Part shown: one piece after another, positions 16,514-25,984 of the stretch
How positions within the stretch are numbered: the stretch's first letter is position 1
Layout of the letters: every line of letters begins with the position of its first letter
Origin: Arenimonas malthae CC-JY-1
GTDB lineage: Bacteria > Pseudomonadota > Gammaproteobacteria > Xanthomonadales > Xanthomonadaceae
Length of the DNA stretch: 38,709 nt
Assembly: GCF_000747075.1 (NCBI RefSeq)
Contig: NZ_AVCH01000084.1
Location: forward strand, 1 to 38,709
Direction of reading: 5' to 3'
Notes under the pieces: model-generated
Database searches by the model: none
What the model saw: only the letters and a program-made list of their open reading frames with translations
What the model was told of the DNA's origin: nothing
Made by a program: the position numbers and the translations under genes

Positions 16514-17701
16514 TCAGCGGCAGTCCGAGGGCACCTGCCGGTCCGGGATCCCGCTGGCTTCGCAGGTCCAGCCCCCCTGGCCGTCCAGGCGAAGGCGCAG
16601 GCTGCCGCCCGAGGCCTCGCCCAGGCTGTCGGACTCGCCCAGTTCCACGGCCACCACGCAGCGGCCCACGGCGTCCTCGAACAGCCGGAAGGACTTGATG
16701 TCCGGCGGGGCCGAATCCGGGTGGCCGAGCTCCTCCGGGTCACGGGGGCAGCGGTCGGTATTGCGCCGGAAGTCGTCCACCTGGGTGGCCAGCTGGCGCG
16801 CCCGGGCCATCGGGCCGGACAGTTCCGACCGGGTCACGTAGTCCTGGTAGGCGGGGATCGCGATGGCCGCCAGCACGCCGACCACGAACAGGGCCAGCAG
16901 CAGGAAACCGCCGACCACCGCCGCCACCAGGCATCCCGAGGGTTCGCGCTGCTGGCGCGCGGGCTGGTCGGTGTAGGCCCACTGGTCCACCACGTAAGTG
17001 CTGGCCACCAGGTCGTGCAGGGCCTGCTTGCGCGCGGTGAAGCCCGCCATGATGAAGCCGATGTAGAAGGTGAGGTAGGACAGCGCGCTGGCCAGCCATC
17101 GTCCGGCCGCGTGGCCGAAGCCGATGCGCTGGCCGCGCTCGTCCACGACCTTGATGCCGAGCGCCATCTTGCCCAGCGTGGCCTGCTTGGCCGAGCTCTC
17201 CATGCCGGCGAAGTAGGCGAGGCTCAGCAGCGGGTAGAGCAGGCTGAACAGCAGTACGCCCGCCACCATCGTGGCCTCGTCCGGCTCGCCGCCGCCGGCC
17301 GCGGCCAGCACGAGCACGACGAAGCCGAACAGGTAGAGGCCATAGAACACCGTGCTGACGATCAGCGAATCGATGAGGAAGGCGGCGAAGCGGCGCAGGA
17401 AGCCGGCGTCCACCACTTCCCCGGGTCCGGTGGTCGCGGTGGCGGCGGACGGCGCGGGCGTGGACATCGTGGCGTCGCTGCCGGCGGGCGGCGGGGGCGG
17501 CAGGTGCTGCGGCTGCGGCTGCGGCGTGTCCAGGCCGAGTTCGGCCAGGTGCTCGCCCAACGGTTCCCACTGCGCCAGGCCGTCGCGCCAGACCAGGCTC
17601 GCGCGCGTCACCTTGCCCTGGCGCAAGGCCAGCGCCAGCGCCTCGGCCGGCACCGGCCCCTGGCGGTCCTGATGGCGATCCACGTAGTACCACTGCTGCA
17701 T
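16514..17701 (-). CDS. GYF_2 - RDD - pilin-like fusion membrane protein
   Basis: A 395-residue protein of three parts. Residues 1-50 (QQWYYVDRHQDRQGPVPAEALALALRQGKVTRASLVWRDG) form a GYF_2/DUF4339 domain. A Pro-rich linker leads to an RDD domain (about 95-245), beginning VVDAGFLRRFAAFLIDSLIV and including the motif ATLGKMALGIKVVDERG. From about 256 a further helix, LLLALFVVGVLAAIAIPAYQDYVTRSELSG, is strikingly like the N-terminal helix of type IV pilins. A small periplasmic-type domain with a few cysteines follows. There is no prepilin cleavage site at the start of that helix, so it is not a processed pilin. The role is unknown. The start at 17701 directly precedes the GYF_2 domain. It lies between smg and topA on the same strand. 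Confidence 0.82.
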   Translation of the reverse strand: MQQWYYVDRHQDRQGPVPAEALALALRQGKVTRASLVWRDGLAQWEPLGEHLAELGLDTPQPQPQHLPPPPPAGSDATMSTPAPSAATATTGPGEVVDAGFLRRFAAFLIDSLIVSTVFYGLYLFGFVVLVLAAAGGGEPDEATMVAGVLLFSLLYPLLSLAYFAGMESSAKQATLGKMALGIKVVDERGQRIGFGHAAGRWLASALSYLTFYIGFIMAGFTARKQALHDLVASTYVVDQWAYTDQPARQQREPSGCLVAAVVGGFLLLALFVVGVLAAIAIPAYQDYVTRSELSGPMARARQLATQVDDFRRNTDRCPRDPEELGHPDSAPPDIKSFRLFEDAVGRCVVAVELGESDSLGEASGGSLRLRLDGQGGWTCEASGIPDRQVPSDCR

Positions 17702-17744
17702 GCCTGCTCCCCTGCCGCGCGTGGCGCGCGCTTCCCCAAACGAC

Positions 17745-17768
17745 GACGCCCGGCCGGAGCCGGGCGTC
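17745..17768 (-). terminator. Probable terminator hairpin after smg
   Basis: A perfect ten-base-pair stem (17745-17754 with 17759-17768, GACGCCCGGC/GCCGGGCGTC) with a four-base loop lies 25 bases after the smg stop. On the minus strand it is followed by GTCGTTTG, a poor T-run. It may end the LysM-dprA-smg transcript or only weaken it before the RDD gene. Confidence 0.5.
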
Positions 17769-17792
17769 CACAGCGTAGCCGTGAAGGCGGGT

Positions 17793-18266
17793 TCAGTGAA
17801 CCGGTTCGGGTTCGTCCTCGAACATCTGGCTCTCCATCCAGGCATAGGCCGCTTCCGAGCCCGGCTGGTTGAACAGCACCATCAGCACGACCCACTTGAG
17901 GTCATCCACGTCCACTTCGTCCTGGTCGAGCGCCATGACGCGGTCCAGCACCAGCTCGCGCTGGTCGCCGTCGATCACGCCGCTCTGTTCGAGGAACATC
18001 AGGAAGCCGCGGCAGTCCATGTCCAGGCGGTCGAGTTCGGGCTCGGAGTAGACGCGCACGGGGGTCTGCAGCCGGGGCGCGGCCACGGCCGGGCGCTGGC
18101 GGGCGAGTTCGTCCAGCCAGTCGAAGGCCTTGTGGATTTCCGCGGGGCTGAAACCGGCCTGGATCAGGCCATTCTGGAGCGAATCGCGATCCCGGACGGC
18201 GTCGGGGTCGTCGTAGAAATAATGTTCGAACAGGTACAGCAGCACATCCAGAATGGTCTCTTTCAT
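17793..18266 (-). CDS. smg: Smg family protein
   Basis: A 157-residue protein beginning [20 protein letters not shown], the almost invariant start of the Smg (DUF494) family, and containing [19 protein letters not shown]. The family is small, soluble, helical and without an assigned function. It is nearly always next to dprA and often near topA and def-fmt, as here. The start ATG at 18266 is the family start. It lies 36 bases after dprA on the same strand, so co-transcription is likely. Confidence 0.95.
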   Translation of the reverse strand: MKETILDVLLYLFEHYFYDDPDAVRDRDSLQNGLIQAGFSPAEIHKAFDWLDELARQRPAVAAPRLQTPVRVYSEPELDRLDMDCRGFLMFLEQSGVIDGDQRELVLDRVMALDQDEVDVDDLKWVVLMVLFNQPGSEAAYAWMESQMFEDEPEPVH

Positions 18267-18302
18267 TACCCTCAGCCTGCGCCAGCCGGCGCGATGGGAA
18301 GG

Positions 18303-19418
18303 TCAGGGGTGCCGGGCGTAGCGGCCATTGTCGGCGACCACCCGCCCATCCAACTCCATGAGCAGCAGCATGGAGGACAGGGCGGCCACCGTCAATCCTG
18401 TCCGGCGGGCGAGTTCATCCATGCCGGTGGGGTCGTGGCCCAGTGCCGACCACAAGCGCTTGTGGTCTTCGTCCCCCTGCGGCTGTCCCGCGGCTGAGTG
18501 GGTGGAGGGGCCTGCCAACCCCGTTCCGAGCCGCCCGCGCAGCTGTTCGGCCAGGCCGGCGGCGACCGGCCCGAGTGCCGCCACCACGTCGTCCGGGCCT
18601 TCGACCAGGGCCGCCCCTTCCCGGATCAGCCGGTGGCAGCCGCGCGCCAGCGGGTTGTCCACCGAGCCCGGCACGGCGAACACCTCGCGCCCGGCTTCCG
18701 AGGCCAGCCGCGCGCTGATGAGCGCGCCCGAGCGTTGTGCCGCCTCCACCACCACGGTGCCCAGCGACAACCCGGCGACGATGCGGTTGCGGCTGGGGAA
18801 GTGGCTGGCGATGGCCGGCGTGCCGGGCGGGTGTTCCGAGACCACGACGCCTTCGGCGGCGACGCGGGCCATCAGCCCGGCGTTCTTTTCCGGATAACAG
18901 CGATCGAGCCCGGTGCCGACCACGGCCACGGTGCGGCCGGCCGACAGCGCCCCCTCGTGCGCGGCGGTGTCGATGCCCTCGGCCAGGCCGCTGGTCACCG
19001 CCCAACCGGCGCCGGCCAGCGTGCGGGCGAAGGCGTGCGCACGCTGGCGCCCCGCCGGGCTGGGGCGCCGGCTGCCGACGATGGCCACCTGCGGGTGCCA
19101 GAGCAGCGCCGGATCGCCGGCCAGGAACAGCAGTGGCGGTGGCGACGGCGATCGTCGCAGCAGGGCGGGGTAATCCGGGTCGTGCCAGCCGAGCAGGTGG
19201 TGCCCGGGCGCGGCCAGCCAGGCCAGGTCGGCGGCCAGCGGGCCCGGCGGCGGGCGGCGCAGGGACGCCTGGCATTCGGCGGGCAGTTTCAGGCCGGCGC
19301 CGTGGCGGGCCGCGGCCAGCGCGGGCTCGGGCGCACCGTGCGTTTCCAGCAGGTGGCGGAGCACCGCGTCGGGTAGGCCGGCGCGGGCGAGGACGAGCAG
19401 GGCGTGGTGGCTTTCCAT
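18303..19418 (-). CDS. dprA: DNA-processing protein DprA
   Basis: A 371-residue DprA/Smf protein, the RecA loader that protects incoming single-stranded DNA during natural transformation. The Rossmann-like core is clear: VAIVGSRRPSPAGRQRA, then VTSGLAEGIDTAAHEGAL, VAVVGTGLDRCYPEKN, FPSRNRIVAGLSLGTVVVEAA and VFAVPGSVDNPLARGCHRLI. The N-terminal helical part (1-90) fits the family. The C-terminal winged-helix domain (GMDELARRTGLTVAALSSMLLLMELDGRV) is present. It lies between the LysM gene and smg, the usual neighbourhood in gammaproteobacteria. The long form with both end domains suggests a functional protein. The ATG at 19418 is chosen on conservation. Confidence 0.95.
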   Translation of the reverse strand: MESHHALLVLARAGLPDAVLRHLLETHGAPEPALAAARHGAGLKLPAECQASLRRPPPGPLAADLAWLAAPGHHLLGWHDPDYPALLRRSPSPPPLLFLAGDPALLWHPQVAIVGSRRPSPAGRQRAHAFARTLAGAGWAVTSGLAEGIDTAAHEGALSAGRTVAVVGTGLDRCYPEKNAGLMARVAAEGVVVSEHPPGTPAIASHFPSRNRIVAGLSLGTVVVEAAQRSGALISARLASEAGREVFAVPGSVDNPLARGCHRLIREGAALVEGPDDVVAALGPVAAGLAEQLRGRLGTGLAGPSTHSAAGQPQGDEDHKRLWSALGHDPTGMDELARRTGLTVAALSSMLLLMELDGRVVADNGRYARHP

Positions 19419-19482
19419 GGCCCAGAAAGCATCGCGGCGCCCGAAGGCGCCGTGATGTAGGAAAACCGACGGAAAGCGGGTG

Positions 19483-20592
19483 TTACTCGCTCGCGTCCGG
19501 GTGCTTGAGCAGGTCGCCGTGGTGCACCGGGCGGATGCCGTCCATCACCAGCGCGTAGCTGACCTTGTCGAAGGTGCGGAACACCATCAGGCGGCCGACG
19601 AACTCGTCCGGCAGGTCCACCCGGTCGGCCTTGGCGGCCATGGCGTTGCGGTTCTTGACGATGTCCGCCGGGCGGCTGCCGTCGTTCCAGATGGACATGA
19701 CGTGGCCGTTGCGGATGCCGTCGCGGGCGCCGGCCGAGATGGCCACCACCAGGTGCGGACCCGACTGCATGCCATCGGCCACCGCCAGGATGCGGGCATT
19801 GGCCGGGATGCTTTCCGGCGCGCGCGGCGTGAACTGCAGGTCGTAGGGCTGGGCTTCGGAGGGCAGCACGCGGTCGCCGACGCGGATCTCGCGGCCTTCC
19901 TCGCGCAACACCACCGAGGCGATCTCGCCCTGGATGTTGGTGACCTCGCCGGTGGCATGGATCTGCAGCTCGTAGCCGAGCTTCTCGCCGGTGGCCTCGC
20001 CGTAACCCTTCGGCACGCCCCAGTGGGTGTGCTGGCGGTCGGCGCGGAAGTCGAGCGGGCTGAAACCGGGGATGTTGCCGCGGTTGCCGGCGCCGAACAG
20101 GTTCACCGGGCGGGCGAAGTCCACCACCATGCCGGGCTGGGCGTTGGCCAGGCCGCGCACGTAGACCAGCTGGCCGGCCGTGCTGTAGATGCGGTCGTCT
20201 TCGGTGCCCACCACGTAGGGCAGGGACTCGGGGTCCTCGACCACCGTGAACTGCTTGAGCAGGGCCTCGACCTCGGACAGCGGGATCGTGTCCACGGCCG
20301 GTTCGGCGCGCGGGCCGGCCTCCGCGCGGACCTGCGGCTGGCCGTCGATGTAGACGAGGCTGAGCACGTCACCCGGGTAGATCAGGTGCGGGTTCTTGAC
20401 CTGCGGGTTGGCCTGCCAGATTTCCGGCCAGAGCCAGGGCTTCTCGAGGAAGCGCCCCGCGATGTCCCAAAGGGTGTCGCCCTTCTTGACCACGTAGGTC
20501 GTGGGATGGTCCTCGCGCAAATCGGCCGCGATGACCGCGCCGGCGAGGGTGAGCAACATGGCAGCTGTAACTGCAAGAAGCCGTTTAAGCAT
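19483..20592 (-). CDS. Secreted LysM domain protein
   Basis: A 369-residue protein with a signal peptide (MLKRLLAVTAAMLLTLAGAVIAA). A single LysM peptidoglycan-binding domain follows at about 32-80: TYVVKKGDTLWDIAGRFLEKPWLWPEIWQANPQVKNPHLIYPGDVLSL. The remainder (about 290 residues) is a beta-rich domain of the kind found in LysM proteins located next to dprA in this group. It may act in the periplasm on, or attached to, the cell wall, but its biochemical role is not known. It diverges from def with a 137-base spacer and lies 64 bases before dprA, so it probably heads the LysM-dprA-smg transcript. Confidence 0.92.
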   Translation of the reverse strand: MLKRLLAVTAAMLLTLAGAVIAADLREDHPTTYVVKKGDTLWDIAGRFLEKPWLWPEIWQANPQVKNPHLIYPGDVLSLVYIDGQPQVRAEAGPRAEPAVDTIPLSEVEALLKQFTVVEDPESLPYVVGTEDDRIYSTAGQLVYVRGLANAQPGMVVDFARPVNLFGAGNRGNIPGFSPLDFRADRQHTHWGVPKGYGEATGEKLGYELQIHATGEVTNIQGEIASVVLREEGREIRVGDRVLPSEAQPYDLQFTPRAPESIPANARILAVADGMQSGPHLVVAISAGARDGIRNGHVMSIWNDGSRPADIVKNRNAMAAKADRVDLPDEFVGRLMVFRTFDKVSYALVMDGIRPVHHGDLLKHPDASE

Positions 20593-20673
20593 GGCGGCTA
20601 TCCACCTGATTTCCCCGGACAGGTTGGGCGACTATAGCCCAAATCCGGCCCCGGATTGCAAGCCCGCCGGGGG

Positions 20674-20679
20674 TATACT
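20674..20679 (+). promoter_or_regulatory. Possible -10 element upstream of def
   Basis: TATACT at 20674-20679 lies 51 bases before the def start, in the divergent LysM/def spacer. It matches five of six sigma-70 -10 positions. No convincing -35 hexamer is found at 16-18 bases upstream; TTGCAA at 20656-20661 is too close. A tentative promoter for def-fmt-rsmB. Confidence 0.4.
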
Positions 20680-20729
20680 GTAATGCCGGCCCCTTGAGGT
20701 CCGGGCCCGTCTTCCCCATCTTTCCGTCC

Positions 20730-21239
20730 ATGGCCAAGCTCCCCATCCTGGAATTCCCCGATCCCCGCCTCCGGACCGTCGCAAAGCCGGTCGGGCAGGT
20801 GGACGATGCCCTTCGGACCCTGGTCGACGACATGTTCGAGACCATGTACGCCGCCCCCGGCATCGGGCTGGCCGCGACGCAGGTGGATGTCCACGTGCGC
20901 CTTCTGGTACTGGACGTAAGCGAGGACAAAAGCCGGCCAATGGTCTTCATCAACCCGGAGATCCTGTCGGCCGACGGCCACCAGGTCTACCAGGAAGGTT
21001 GCCTGTCGGTGCCGGGCATCTATGCCGACGTCAAGCGCGCGAACCAGGTCCGCGTGCGCGCGCTCGACCGCAACGGCGAGGTGTTCGAGCTCGACGCCGA
21101 CGGCCTGCTGGCGGTCTGCATCCAGCACGAGATGGACCACCTCGCCGGCAAGGTGTTCGTGGACTACCTCTCGCCGCTCAAGCGCGAGCAGGTGAAGAAG
21201 AAGCTCGCCAAGCAGCAGCGCTCCGAAGCCGCCGCCTGA
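20730..21239 (+). CDS. def: Peptide deformylase
   Basis: A 169-residue enzyme that removes the formyl group from the N-terminal methionine of new proteins. All three family motifs are present: [13 protein letters not shown] with metal ligand Cys91, and QHEMDHL with His133, catalytic Glu134 and His137. Length and numbering match E. coli Def. The ATG at 20730 gives the usual start [15 protein letters not shown]. fmt follows after one base and rsmB overlaps fmt by four, so the three genes form a tight operon. It is divergent from the LysM-dprA-smg unit. Confidence 0.98.
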   Translation: MAKLPILEFPDPRLRTVAKPVGQVDDALRTLVDDMFETMYAAPGIGLAATQVDVHVRLLVLDVSEDKSRPMVFINPEILSADGHQVYQEGCLSVPGIYADVKRANQVRVRALDRNGEVFELDADGLLAVCIQHEMDHLAGKVFVDYLSPLKREQVKKKLAKQQRSEAAA

Positions 21240-21240
21240 G

Positions 21241-22167
21241 ATGGCGCTGCGCATCGTCTTCGCCGGCACGCCCGGTTTCGCGGTGCCCTGCCTGCGCGCC
21301 GCCGCCGAACGCGGCGAGGTCGTCGGCGTCTACACCCAGCCCGATCGTCCCGCCGGCCGCGGCCGGCAGCTGGCGCCGTCGCCGGTGAAGGTCGAGGCGC
21401 TGGCGCGCGGCCTGCCGGTGTTCCAGCCGGAGAATTTCCGTTCGAAGGAGGCGCGCGAAGCACTTCGCGCGCTCCAGCCCGACCTGATGGTGGTGGTGGC
21501 CTACGGCCTGATCCTGCCGCAGTCGGTGCTCGACATCCCGCGGTTCGGCTGCTGGAACGTGCACGCCTCGCTGCTGCCGCGCTGGCGCGGTGCGGCGCCG
21601 ATCCAGCGCGCGCTTGAAGCGGGCGACAAGGAAACCGGCGTCTGCCTGATGCAGATGGAAAAGGGCCTCGACACCGGCCCCGTGCTGCTCTCGCTCGCCA
21701 CGCCCATCACCGCTGATGACACCGGCGGCAGCCTGCACGACCGCCTCGCCGCGCTCGGCGCCGAAGTGCTGGCCGACGGCCTGAAGCTGCTGCGCGCCGG
21801 CATGCGCCCGGTGCCGCAGCCGCAGCCCGACGAAGGCGTGACGTACGCGCACAAGCTCGACAAGGCCGAAGCCCGTCTGGACTGGTCGCGCCCCGCCCCC
21901 GAACTGGCGAACCGCGTGCGCGCCTTCAACCCCTGGCCGGTGGCCGAAGCCGAACTCGCCGGCGAACGCCTGCGCATCCATGCCGCGCGCGCGCTGGACC
22001 TTGCCCACGGCCAGCCGCCGGGCACCGTGCTGGCCGCCAACCGCGACGGCCTCGACGTCGCCTGCGGCGAAGGCGCGCTGCGCCTGCTGCAGGTGCAGCG
22101 CGAAGGCGGCCGCGCCATGGCCGTCGCCGACTACCTCAACGCCCGCCCCGCGCTGGCCGGCCGATGA
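21241..22167 (+). CDS. fmt: Methionyl-tRNA formyltransferase
   Basis: A 308-residue enzyme that formylates the initiator Met-tRNA with 10-formyl-tetrahydrofolate. The start [18 protein letters not shown], the Asn/His catalytic block [20 protein letters not shown], and [22 protein letters not shown] are typical of the family. The C-terminal OB-like domain ([15 protein letters not shown]) is complete. The start codon comes one base after the def stop, so translational coupling is likely. Its last four bases overlap the rsmB start (ATGA). Confidence 0.98.
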   Translation: MALRIVFAGTPGFAVPCLRAAAERGEVVGVYTQPDRPAGRGRQLAPSPVKVEALARGLPVFQPENFRSKEAREALRALQPDLMVVVAYGLILPQSVLDIPRFGCWNVHASLLPRWRGAAPIQRALEAGDKETGVCLMQMEKGLDTGPVLLSLATPITADDTGGSLHDRLAALGAEVLADGLKLLRAGMRPVPQPQPDEGVTYAHKLDKAEARLDWSRPAPELANRVRAFNPWPVAEAELAGERLRIHAARALDLAHGQPPGTVLAANRDGLDVACGEGALRLLQVQREGGRAMAVADYLNARPALAGR

Positions 22168-23480
22168 GCGCCGTCGCCGGTTCGGCGCTGCGTGCACGCG
22201 CCGCCAGGGTGCTGGTGGCGGTGCTCGACGAAGGCCGTTCGCTCAAGGCCATGCTGGCCCAGGCGATGCCCAACGTGCCCGATCCGCGCGACCGCGCCCT
22301 GCTCGAGGCGATCTGCTTCGACGCCCTGCGCCACCGCCGCCGCTACGAATTCGCGCTGTCGAAGTGGCTGATCAAGCCGCTGCCGCCGCGCGATGGTGCC
22401 ATCCACGCGCTGCTGCTGGCGGGCCTGGCCCAACTCAAGGGCCTGGGCCTGCCGCCGCATGCCGCGGTGGGCGCCAGCGCCGAAGCCGCGCGCGAACTCG
22501 GTCGCCCGGCGCTGGTGGGGCTGGTGAACGCGCTGCTGCGTCGAGCCAGCCGCGAGCCGTTGCCGGAGAGCGACGATCCCGCCGTGGCCAGCAGCCACCC
22601 CGACTGGCTGGTGGCCGCGCTGCGCGCCGACTGGCCCGGGCAGGCCGAGGCCGTGCTCGCTGCCAACAACGTGCCGGCGCCGCTGTGGCTGCGCGCCAAT
22701 CCCCGTCACGGCGACGCCGCGCGCCTGGCCGCCATGCTGCGCGGAGCGGGCATGGAGGCCGTGCTTCCCGACACCGTGCCCGGCGCCGTGGTGCTGCCCA
22801 CGCCCGTGCCGGTGGAGCGCCTGCCCGGCTGGGCCGACGGCGCGATGAGCGTGCAGGACGGCGCCGCCCAGCTGGCCGTGCAGGCGCTGGAACTGCAGCC
22901 CGGCGAGCGCGTGCTCGACGCCTGCGCCGCACCCGGCGGCAAGGCCGCGCAAGTGGCCGAACGCCTCGGCGACGGCGAGCTGCTGGCGCTGGACGTGGAC
23001 GCTCGCCGCCTGGAGAAGGTGCGGCAGTGGCTGTCGCGGCTCAAGCTCGACACCCCGAACGTGGCCGTGCGCGTCGCCGACGCCGCCACCCCCGGCGCCT
23101 GGTGGGACGGCCGCCCCTTCGACGCCATCCTGCTCGATGCGCCGTGTTCGGCCACCGGCATCATCCGCCGCCAGCCCGACATCAAGTGGCACCGCCGCGC
23201 CGCCGACATCCCGGCGCTGGTGGCCACGCAGGCGCGCCTGCTCGACGCGCTCTGGCCGCTGCTGCGGCCCGGCGGCCGGCTGCTCTACGCCACCTGTTCG
23301 GTGCTGCGCGACGAGAACGAGCGCCAGGCCATGGCCTTCCTGGCCCGCCACGCAGACGCCGAGCCGGTGGAGCTGCCGGCGCGCTTCGGCCACTTCAGCG
23401 GCCCCGGGCGCCAGCGCCTGCCCGGCGAAGAGGGCATGGACGGTTTCTTCTACGCGCTGCTGCGCAAGGCCGGCGCCTAG
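22164..23480 (+). CDS. rsmB: 16S rRNA (cytosine(967)-C(5))-methyltransferase RsmB
   Basis: A 438-residue enzyme (also called Sun/Fmu) that methylates C967 of 16S rRNA. The N-terminal NusB-like helical domain (about 1-150) is followed by a SAM-binding methyltransferase domain. The latter carries [44 protein letters not shown] (PCS motif) and [14 protein letters not shown], which holds the nucleophile Cys. The ATG overlaps the fmt stop as ATGA. Its TAG stop overlaps the stop of the convergent glycosyltransferase in a CTAG palindrome, so both genes end on the same four bases. Confidence 0.97.
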   Translation: MSAVAGSALRARAARVLVAVLDEGRSLKAMLAQAMPNVPDPRDRALLEAICFDALRHRRRYEFALSKWLIKPLPPRDGAIHALLLAGLAQLKGLGLPPHAAVGASAEAARELGRPALVGLVNALLRRASREPLPESDDPAVASSHPDWLVAALRADWPGQAEAVLAANNVPAPLWLRANPRHGDAARLAAMLRGAGMEAVLPDTVPGAVVLPTPVPVERLPGWADGAMSVQDGAAQLAVQALELQPGERVLDACAAPGGKAAQVAERLGDGELLALDVDARRLEKVRQWLSRLKLDTPNVAVRVADAATPGAWWDGRPFDAILLDAPCSATGIIRRQPDIKWHRRAADIPALVATQARLLDALWPLLRPGGRLLYATCSVLRDENERQAMAFLARHADAEPVELPARFGHFSGPGRQRLPGEEGMDGFFYALLRKAGA

Positions 23481-24235
23481 GCCGCGTCGCGCAGCAGGCG
23501 GTACTTCAGGCGCGCATAGCGGGCCTGGATCAGGTGGAAACGCAGGCCGGGGCGGCCGTCCACCACGCCCAGGCGCAGCAACAGGTGCTTGAGCAGGTAG
23601 GCGGTGGCCGCCAGCGTGCCGCGGCCCGGCAGCGCCACGCGGCCGCGGTCGGCCTGGTCGTCGGCCCACAGGCGTGCGTGGCCCTGCAGCTTGCGCCAGT
23701 GTTCGTCGCCGCTGCGGGCGATCTCGTGCTCGATGCCGATGCCGGAGATCGCCACGCGCTGGCCGCGCGTGTCCAGGCGTTCGTGCACCGGGCGGATCTC
23801 GTGGCGCAGGTGGCGGCGGAACAGCCGCGGCACCGGTTCGCGCGCGAAGCCGCCGCCGCGCATGCGGTGGCCCAGGAAATGCGCGCGCCGGCGCAGCAGC
23901 CAGGCGTCGGCGGCGTCCACCGCGCCGCTTTCGAACAGCGCGCGCAGGGCCTGCTGTGCCGGCGCCTCGAGCCATTCGTCGGCGTCGAGCAGCAGCACCC
24001 AGGGCTGGCTGGCGCGCGAGATGGCGATGTTCTTCTGGCTGGCGTATCCCAGCCATTCCTGGTGCTCGACCTGCGCGCCCAGCGAACGGGCGATCGCCAC
24101 CGTGTCGTCGGTGGAGCCGGAATCGAGCACGATCACTTCCTTGCACAGCGCCAGCATCGGCCGCAGGCAGCGGGCGATGCGGTCGCCCTCGTCGCGGGTG
24201 ACCACGACGCCGGTCAGGGGCAGGGGCTGGGCCAT
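23477..24235 (-). CDS. Family 2 glycosyltransferase (WaaE/KdtX-like)
   Basis: A 252-residue protein with a GT-A fold family 2 domain. The N-terminus [19 protein letters not shown] is followed by [24 protein letters not shown] and [10 protein letters not shown], with the metal-binding DAD triad. The later segment [18 protein letters not shown], with its acid/histidine residues, resembles WaaE/KdtX-type enzymes that add a sugar to the inner core of lipopolysaccharide. Donor and acceptor sugars are not determined. No membrane helix is visible, so it probably acts at the inner face of the cytoplasmic membrane. It diverges from two ArnT-like genes, which supports an envelope polysaccharide role for the group. 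Confidence 0.88.
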   Translation of the reverse strand: MAQPLPLTGVVVTRDEGDRIARCLRPMLALCKEVIVLDSGSTDDTVAIARSLGAQVEHQEWLGYASQKNIAISRASQPWVLLLDADEWLEAPAQQALRALFESGAVDAADAWLLRRRAHFLGHRMRGGGFAREPVPRLFRRHLRHEIRPVHERLDTRGQRVAISGIGIEHEIARSGDEHWRKLQGHARLWADDQADRGRVALPGRGTLAATAYLLKHLLLRLGVVDGRPGLRFHLIQARYARLKYRLLRDAA

Positions 24236-24284
24236 GGCGGGGGAGGAGCGCTCTGGGGGGCGGCGCCATTATAGTTGCGCCCAC

Positions 24285-25967
24285 ATGACGACCACCGACA
24301 CCGACCGCCGCCACGCCCTGGTTTTTTTCGCCCTGGCCCTGGTGGTGCTGGCCGTGGGCTACGGCCTGCGCGACCCCTGGCCCGCCGACGAGCCGCGGTT
24401 CGTGCTGGTGGCCAAGCAGATGGTGGAGGCGGGGGAATTCCTGTTCCCGCACCGCGGCGTCGAGCTCTACCCTGACAAGCCCCCGTTCTACTTCTGGCTG
24501 CTGTCCCTGGCCTACGGGCTGATCGGCAGCTGGCGCTGGAGTTTCCTGCTGCCCTCGCTGGTGTCGGCCATGGGCACCCTGGTGCTGACCTGGGACCTGG
24601 GCCGCCGGCTGTGGTCGCCGCGCGCGGGGCTGTGGGCGGCGACGGCGGTGCTGGTGAGCCTGCAGTTCGTGTACCAGGCCAAGCGCGCGCAGATCGACCC
24701 GACCCTGGTGTTCCTGACCACGCTGTCCCTTTACGGGTTGTGCCGGCACCTGTTGCTGGGGCCGCATTGGCGGTGGTTCCTGGCGGGCTGTTTCGCCGCG
24801 GGCCTGGGCGTGATCACCAAGGGCGTGGGCTTCCTGCCGCTGCTGGCGCTGCTGCCCTTCGGGCTGATGGCGCGCGCCCGCTGGCAGGGTCTGGCGCCGC
24901 TGGGCAGCGGCAACGGCTGGCGCTGGAGCGCCGGCGGGCTGGCTTTCCTGGCGGCCATCGCGGTGTGGCTGGTGCCGGTGCTGGCGGTGGGCCTCACCAG
25001 CGGCAACCCCGAACACGCCGAGTACCTCGACAACATCCTGTTCAAGCAGACCGCCCGGCGTTACGCCGACCCCTGGCACCACGTGGAGCCCTTCTGGTAC
25101 TTCGGCGAAGTGGTGCTGTTCTTCTGGCTGCCGTTTTCGCTGGCCCTGCCGTGGCTGGTGAAGCCGTGGGCGCAGGCCTGGCGCCAGCGCGACGCGCGCG
25201 TCTGGCTGCCGCTGGCCTGGGTGGGCCTGGTGCTGCTGTTCTTCAGCGCCAGCGCGGGCAAGCGCGACATGTACATCCTGCCGGCGCTGCCGGGCCTGGC
25301 GCTGGCCGCCGCGCCGTTCCTGGACGACATCGCCCGCCGCGCCGGCTTCCGCCGCGCGGTGCTGGGCTTCGCGCTGGCGCTGTCGGCGGCACTGCTGGCC
25401 GGTGGCCTGGCGGCCTTGTCCGGCGATCCGGGCTTCGAACGCAAGCTGGTGGCCGAACGCGGCCTGGGCGCCGAGGCGCGCTGGCTGTGGCTGATGCTGG
25501 CTTCGGTGGGCGGCGTGTCGCTGCTGGTGGCGCTGTGGGGCCGCACCGCCGGCGCGCTGCGCAGCGGCGCGCTGCTGCTGGGGCTGCTGTGGAGTGGTTA
25601 CGGCCTGGTCGTGCACCCGCTGCTCGACGAGGAGAATTCCGCCCGCGGCATCATGCGCCAGGCGCGCGCGCTGGCCGGCGAAGGCATCGAGATCGGGCTG
25701 GTGGACTGGAAGGAGCAGAACCTGCTGCAGGCCGTCGGGCCGGTGGTTGAATTCGGGTTCCGCACGCCGCCCCCGACCCAGCTCGAGCGGGGCCGCGCCT
25801 GGCTGGAAAGCGCGCCGTCACGGCGCCGCCTGCTGGTCCAGCGCAGCGAGGCGCTGGCCTGCATCGACGTCGAGGCCCATGGCCAGCGCATCGGCAGCGC
25901 CAACCGTCGCGAATGGTGGCTGGTGGGTCCCGAAGCCCTGGCCGGGTGCCCACGCCCGACGAACTGA
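24285..25967 (+). CDS. ArnT-like membrane glycosyltransferase (GT-C family), first copy
   Basis: A 560-residue polytopic protein with about twelve membrane helices. Its start has the GT83/PMT-like first loop: GLRDPWPADEPRFVLVAKQMVEAGEFLFPHRGVELYPDKPPFYFW. The Asp-Glu pair in PADEPR and the 'YPDKPPF' motif are the catalytic loop and lipid-recognition parts shared with ArnT, which moves aminoarabinose from undecaprenyl phosphate to lipid A. A conserved QAKRAQIDPTLVFL block and GKRDMYILPALP follow. It is probably an inner-membrane enzyme that uses a polyprenyl-phosphate sugar on the periplasmic side; donor and acceptor are unknown. The second copy starts 17 bases downstream. The ATG at 24285 was chosen because it sits just before the first helix. 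Confidence 0.88.
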   Translation: MTTTDTDRRHALVFFALALVVLAVGYGLRDPWPADEPRFVLVAKQMVEAGEFLFPHRGVELYPDKPPFYFWLLSLAYGLIGSWRWSFLLPSLVSAMGTLVLTWDLGRRLWSPRAGLWAATAVLVSLQFVYQAKRAQIDPTLVFLTTLSLYGLCRHLLLGPHWRWFLAGCFAAGLGVITKGVGFLPLLALLPFGLMARARWQGLAPLGSGNGWRWSAGGLAFLAAIAVWLVPVLAVGLTSGNPEHAEYLDNILFKQTARRYADPWHHVEPFWYFGEVVLFFWLPFSLALPWLVKPWAQAWRQRDARVWLPLAWVGLVLLFFSASAGKRDMYILPALPGLALAAAPFLDDIARRAGFRRAVLGFALALSAALLAGGLAALSGDPGFERKLVAERGLGAEARWLWLMLASVGGVSLLVALWGRTAGALRSGALLLGLLWSGYGLVVHPLLDEENSARGIMRQARALAGEGIEIGLVDWKEQNLLQAVGPVVEFGFRTPPPTQLERGRAWLESAPSRRRLLVQRSEALACIDVEAHGQRIGSANRREWWLVGPEALAGCPRPTN

Positions 25968-25984
25968 CACGTAAATCGCGAACC

